From NCBI RefSeq assembly GCF_023923205.1, contig NZ_CP099490.1, positions 434,001-498,000 on the forward strand: a DNA stretch of 64,000 bases, in the 5' to 3' direction. Shown here in pieces: positions 62,186 to 64,000 of this stretch (the first letter of the stretch is position 1; each line of letters opens with the position of its first letter). The translations under genes were made by a program, and so were the position numbers. The notes beneath the pieces were generated by a model. It had not been told where the DNA came from and did no database searches. It saw only the letters and a program-made list of their open reading frames with translations. This stretch comes from Ornithinimicrobium cryptoxanthini. Its GTDB lineage: Bacteria; Actinomycetota; Actinomycetes; Actinomycetales; Dermatophilaceae.

Positions 62186-63094
62186 GTGACCATTCGCCCC
62201 ACCGGTCGCCACCGCGCGCCCAGCCGGCTCACCGCCGCCGGCACCACGATCACCCGCTCGGCCAAGACGACCGCTGTTGTTGCGACCTCTGGCGGCCTCC
62301 TGGCCGCCGCTGTGGCGCCCGCCAGCGCGGCCAGCCCGCAGGGCTTCGTCGAGGAGGTCGCTGCCGTCGTGACTGCCAAGGCTGCCAGCGAGGGACTCCT
62401 CAGCGCCGACCAGTCGCCGCTGAGCGCAGTTGACCTGCTCGCGACCGCCATGCCCGTCATGGCCGAGCCCACCGACCTTCCGGCCGTCGCGATCGCCGCA
62501 CCCAAGGAGGTCGAGACCAGCTTCGGCGACCTCGGCTTCACCGGCGTGACCCCGGTCGTCGAAGAGCCCGAGCCCGTGGTTGAGGCCGCTCCGGCCGCCC
62601 CCGCTGAGGAGGCGACGCAGTCCACCTCCAGCACGACCTCGGAGCGGACCGAGTCCAGCGCCAGCCGCACCAACGAGCGCGCGGCCGCCCCGGCACCCGC
62701 TGCCGCTCCGGCGCCTGCTGCGGCTGCCGCTCCGGCGCCGGCGCCGGCCCCGGTGTCCAACAGCGGTGGCGTGCTGGGCGTCGCGGCGGCCTACACCGGC
62801 ATCATGTACTCCTACGGCGGGACCAGCCCGAGCACCGGCTTCGACTGCTCTGGCTACACCTCCTTCGTCTTCGCGCAGGTCGGGATCAACCTCCCCCGCA
62901 GCGCGGCTGGCCAGCAGTCCTATGCCACCCCGGTGAGCAACCCGCAGCCCGGCGACCTGGTGTTCTGGGGCTACCCGGCCTACCACGTCGGCATCTACGC
63001 CGGCAACGGCATGGTCTATGACTCGGGCCGTCCGGGCATCCCGACCCAGCTGCGCGCCGTCTTCAGCGGTGTGAGCGGCTACGGTCGCGTCTGA
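62186..63094 (+). CDS. Secreted NlpC/P60 (C40) peptidoglycan endopeptidase
   Basis: A 302-residue exported cell-wall hydrolase. An Ala-rich signal region (TAVVATSGGLLAAAVAPASA) ends near residue 50; a Pro/Ala/Glu-rich linker spans about 110-190, and the C40 domain has Cys221 (GFDCSGYTSFVF) and His267 (AYHVGIYAG). GTG 62186 follows GGAGAGG at 5 nt and is preferred over ATG 62171. Expression is expected under Crp-type activation and c-di-AMP riboswitch control. Confidence 0.93.
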   Translation: MTIRPTGRHRAPSRLTAAGTTITRSAKTTAVVATSGGLLAAAVAPASAASPQGFVEEVAAVVTAKAASEGLLSADQSPLSAVDLLATAMPVMAEPTDLPAVAIAAPKEVETSFGDLGFTGVTPVVEEPEPVVEAAPAAPAEEATQSTSSTTSERTESSASRTNERAAAPAPAAAPAPAAAAAPAPAPAPVSNSGGVLGVAAAYTGIMYSYGGTSPSTGFDCSGYTSFVFAQVGINLPRSAAGQQSYATPVSNPQPGDLVFWGYPAYHVGIYAGNGMVYDSGRPGIPTQLRAVFSGVSGYGRV

Positions 63095-63118
63095 GCCACA
63101 CGTTCTAGCACGCATCAC

Positions 63119-63146
63119 AAAGGCCCCCGCCTCGGCGGGGGCCTTT
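63119..63146 (+). terminator. Terminator after the NlpC/P60 gene
   Basis: AAAGGCCCCCGC-CTCG-GCGGGGGCCTTT is a perfect 12-bp stem with a 4-nt loop and terminal T residues, a classic intrinsic terminator. Confidence 0.95.
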
Positions 63147-63183
63147 CGTGACCATCGGGTCCCCCCGCCACTACCGTAGGACC

Positions 63184-63759
63184 ATGATTCGACGCCTTGC
63201 GGCTCGCGCCTTCTGGTCGCTCAGCCGCTGGAAACTGTCCACCGCGCCCGCACCGGACCGGCCCACGGTGCTCGTCGGTGCACCCCACACCTCCAACTGG
63301 GACTTCATCCTGATGCTGGGCATCACCTGGCGCCTGGACATGGACATCCGGTGGCTGGGCAAGCACACCCTCTTCACCGGCTGGCGTGGTCCGCTGATGC
63401 GAGCCCTCGGTGGCATTCCCGTCGACCGGTCGAACGCGGGGCGTGTCGTCGACGAGGTGGTCGAGCTAGTGGGCGCGGGCGAGGTCTTCGGACTCGTGGT
63501 CACTCCCGACGGAACCCGTGGGGGACACACGCGTTGGAAGTCCGGTTTCTACCGCATCGCCCGCGAGAGCGGGATGCCGGTGACGCTCGGCTATGTCGAC
63601 CGCACCACGATGACGACAGGTCTGGGTCCGACCCTGGAGATGACTGGAGATGTCACGGCTGACATGGACCGCATCCGAGCGTTCTATGTCGACAAGGCAG
63701 GTTTCCGTCCGGACCTGCGCGTCGAGCCCCGGCTGCGAGAGGAGACTCGACGGGTCTGA
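63184..63759 (+). CDS. PlsC-like acyltransferase family protein
   Basis: A 191-residue short glycerolipid-type acyltransferase. The catalytic motif is APHTSNWD (H-x4-D), with GGIPVDRSNAG as the second motif and VTPDGTRG replacing FPEGTR. ATG 63184 has no strong RBS. It belongs to the short actinobacterial and proteobacterial acyltransferases of unknown acceptor. Confidence 0.87.
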   Translation: MIRRLAARAFWSLSRWKLSTAPAPDRPTVLVGAPHTSNWDFILMLGITWRLDMDIRWLGKHTLFTGWRGPLMRALGGIPVDRSNAGRVVDEVVELVGAGEVFGLVVTPDGTRGGHTRWKSGFYRIARESGMPVTLGYVDRTTMTTGLGPTLEMTGDVTADMDRIRAFYVDKAGFRPDLRVEPRLREETRRV

Positions 63760-63833
63760 CGGACTCGCCCGGCCGGCGGGCCTGGGTCGTGCGGGCTGGC
63801 AGGCCTGCTGCCCATCTCGACGTCTGCCTCGCG

Positions 63834-64000
63834 TCAGCCGACAGCGGGCTGCGTGCGCTGCTCCCCGAGACGGTCCGGTTCTGCGTGCTGACCCGCGTCC
63901 GGCTCATCCGTCTCGTCATCGAACTCGCCCAGGATCTGTTCCAGCAGGTCCTCGAGCGAGATCAGCCCCACGACCTCACCATGCGAACCACTCACCAGGG
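63834..64000 (-). CDS. C-terminal end of a CBS-domain membrane protein (CNNM/CorC-like), partial
   Basis: The minus strand is open from the window edge to a TGA at 63834-63836. The readable end contains SGSHGEVVGLISLEDLLEQI and LGEFDDETDEPD, the typical end of a second CBS domain in hemolysin C/CNNM-type magnesium or cobalt efflux proteins. The final 30 residues are a polar tail. The rest lies beyond the window, so the family is tentative. Confidence 0.75.
   Translation of the reverse strand, partial: LVSGSHGEVVGLISLEDLLEQILGEFDDETDEPDAGQHAEPDRLGEQRTQPAVG

Overview
The window is high-GC DNA from an actinobacterium. GC-rich third codon positions, many GTG starts, frequent 4-nt ATGA/GTGA gene overlaps, the 32-residue bS22-type ribosomal peptide, DUF3027, DUF2530 and DUF4229 proteins, and the rex-hemA-hemC-hemD-hemB order all point there. 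The FemX-like protein and the cell-wall-binding-repeat protease fit Micrococcales, perhaps the Intrasporangiaceae/Ornithinimicrobium group; the genus is inference. Apart from one IS30-like element the window is chromosomal housekeeping DNA with accessory insertions.

Layout. 1-2.8 kb: 3' end of clpC, a strong hairpin, and a FemX-like transferase. 2.9-10.0 kb: a 1766-residue secreted subtilase with a kelch propeller and three cell-wall-binding-2 repeats, flanked on both sides by related winged-helix regulators. 10.0-14.6 kb, minus strand: mutY-disA, radA and a cysteine-rich protein. 14.6-20.8 kb: ppx, a TIM-barrel protein, proline dehydrogenase, proC, GNAT, TrkA and an AcuC-like deacetylase. 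20.9-29.7 kb: an excisionase-type HTH protein, bS22, SDR, acyltransferase, glutaredoxin, then rex-hemA-hemC-hemD-hemB closed by a terminator. 29.8-37.3 kb: a YceI/MarR pair, hemL, a histidine phosphatase, and the cytochrome c maturation set (TlpA, CcdA, ResB, CcsB). 37.3-42.8 kb: menaquinone genes menA, menE, menB and menC. 42.9-48.5 kb: ammonium transporter, MarR/ABC exporter pair, IS30-like element. 48.5-59.5 kb: DUF1801, cold-shock protein, DUF3027, DUF2530, purine permease, MarR-MFS-microprotein-GGT operon, hydrolase, MFS, PdxH. 59.5-64 kb: DUF305/DUF3105 membrane pair, DtxR regulator, an NlpC/P60 hydrolase behind a c-di-AMP riboswitch, an acyltransferase, and the end of a CBS-domain protein.

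How the genes work together. Haem, cytochrome c and menaquinone genes form a respiratory block, with a near-consensus Rex operator in front of rex-hemA. DisA makes c-di-AMP and a ydaO-type leader precedes the NlpC/P60 gene, so enzyme and sensor lie in one window, with a TrkA-type K+ gating protein between them. From memory, the order ppx-proC-HTH-bS22-SDR-acyltransferase-glutaredoxin-hem-ccs-men matches the Rv0496-Rv0553 region of Mycobacterium tuberculosis; rex, YceI/MarR, TrkA/AcuC and GNAT are local additions. The least explained parts are the regulator-protease-regulator locus, the MarR-MFS-28-residue peptide-GGT operon, and the regulatory region near 61.8-62.2 kb, where a perfect CRP-type site, a promoter and the riboswitch are stacked.
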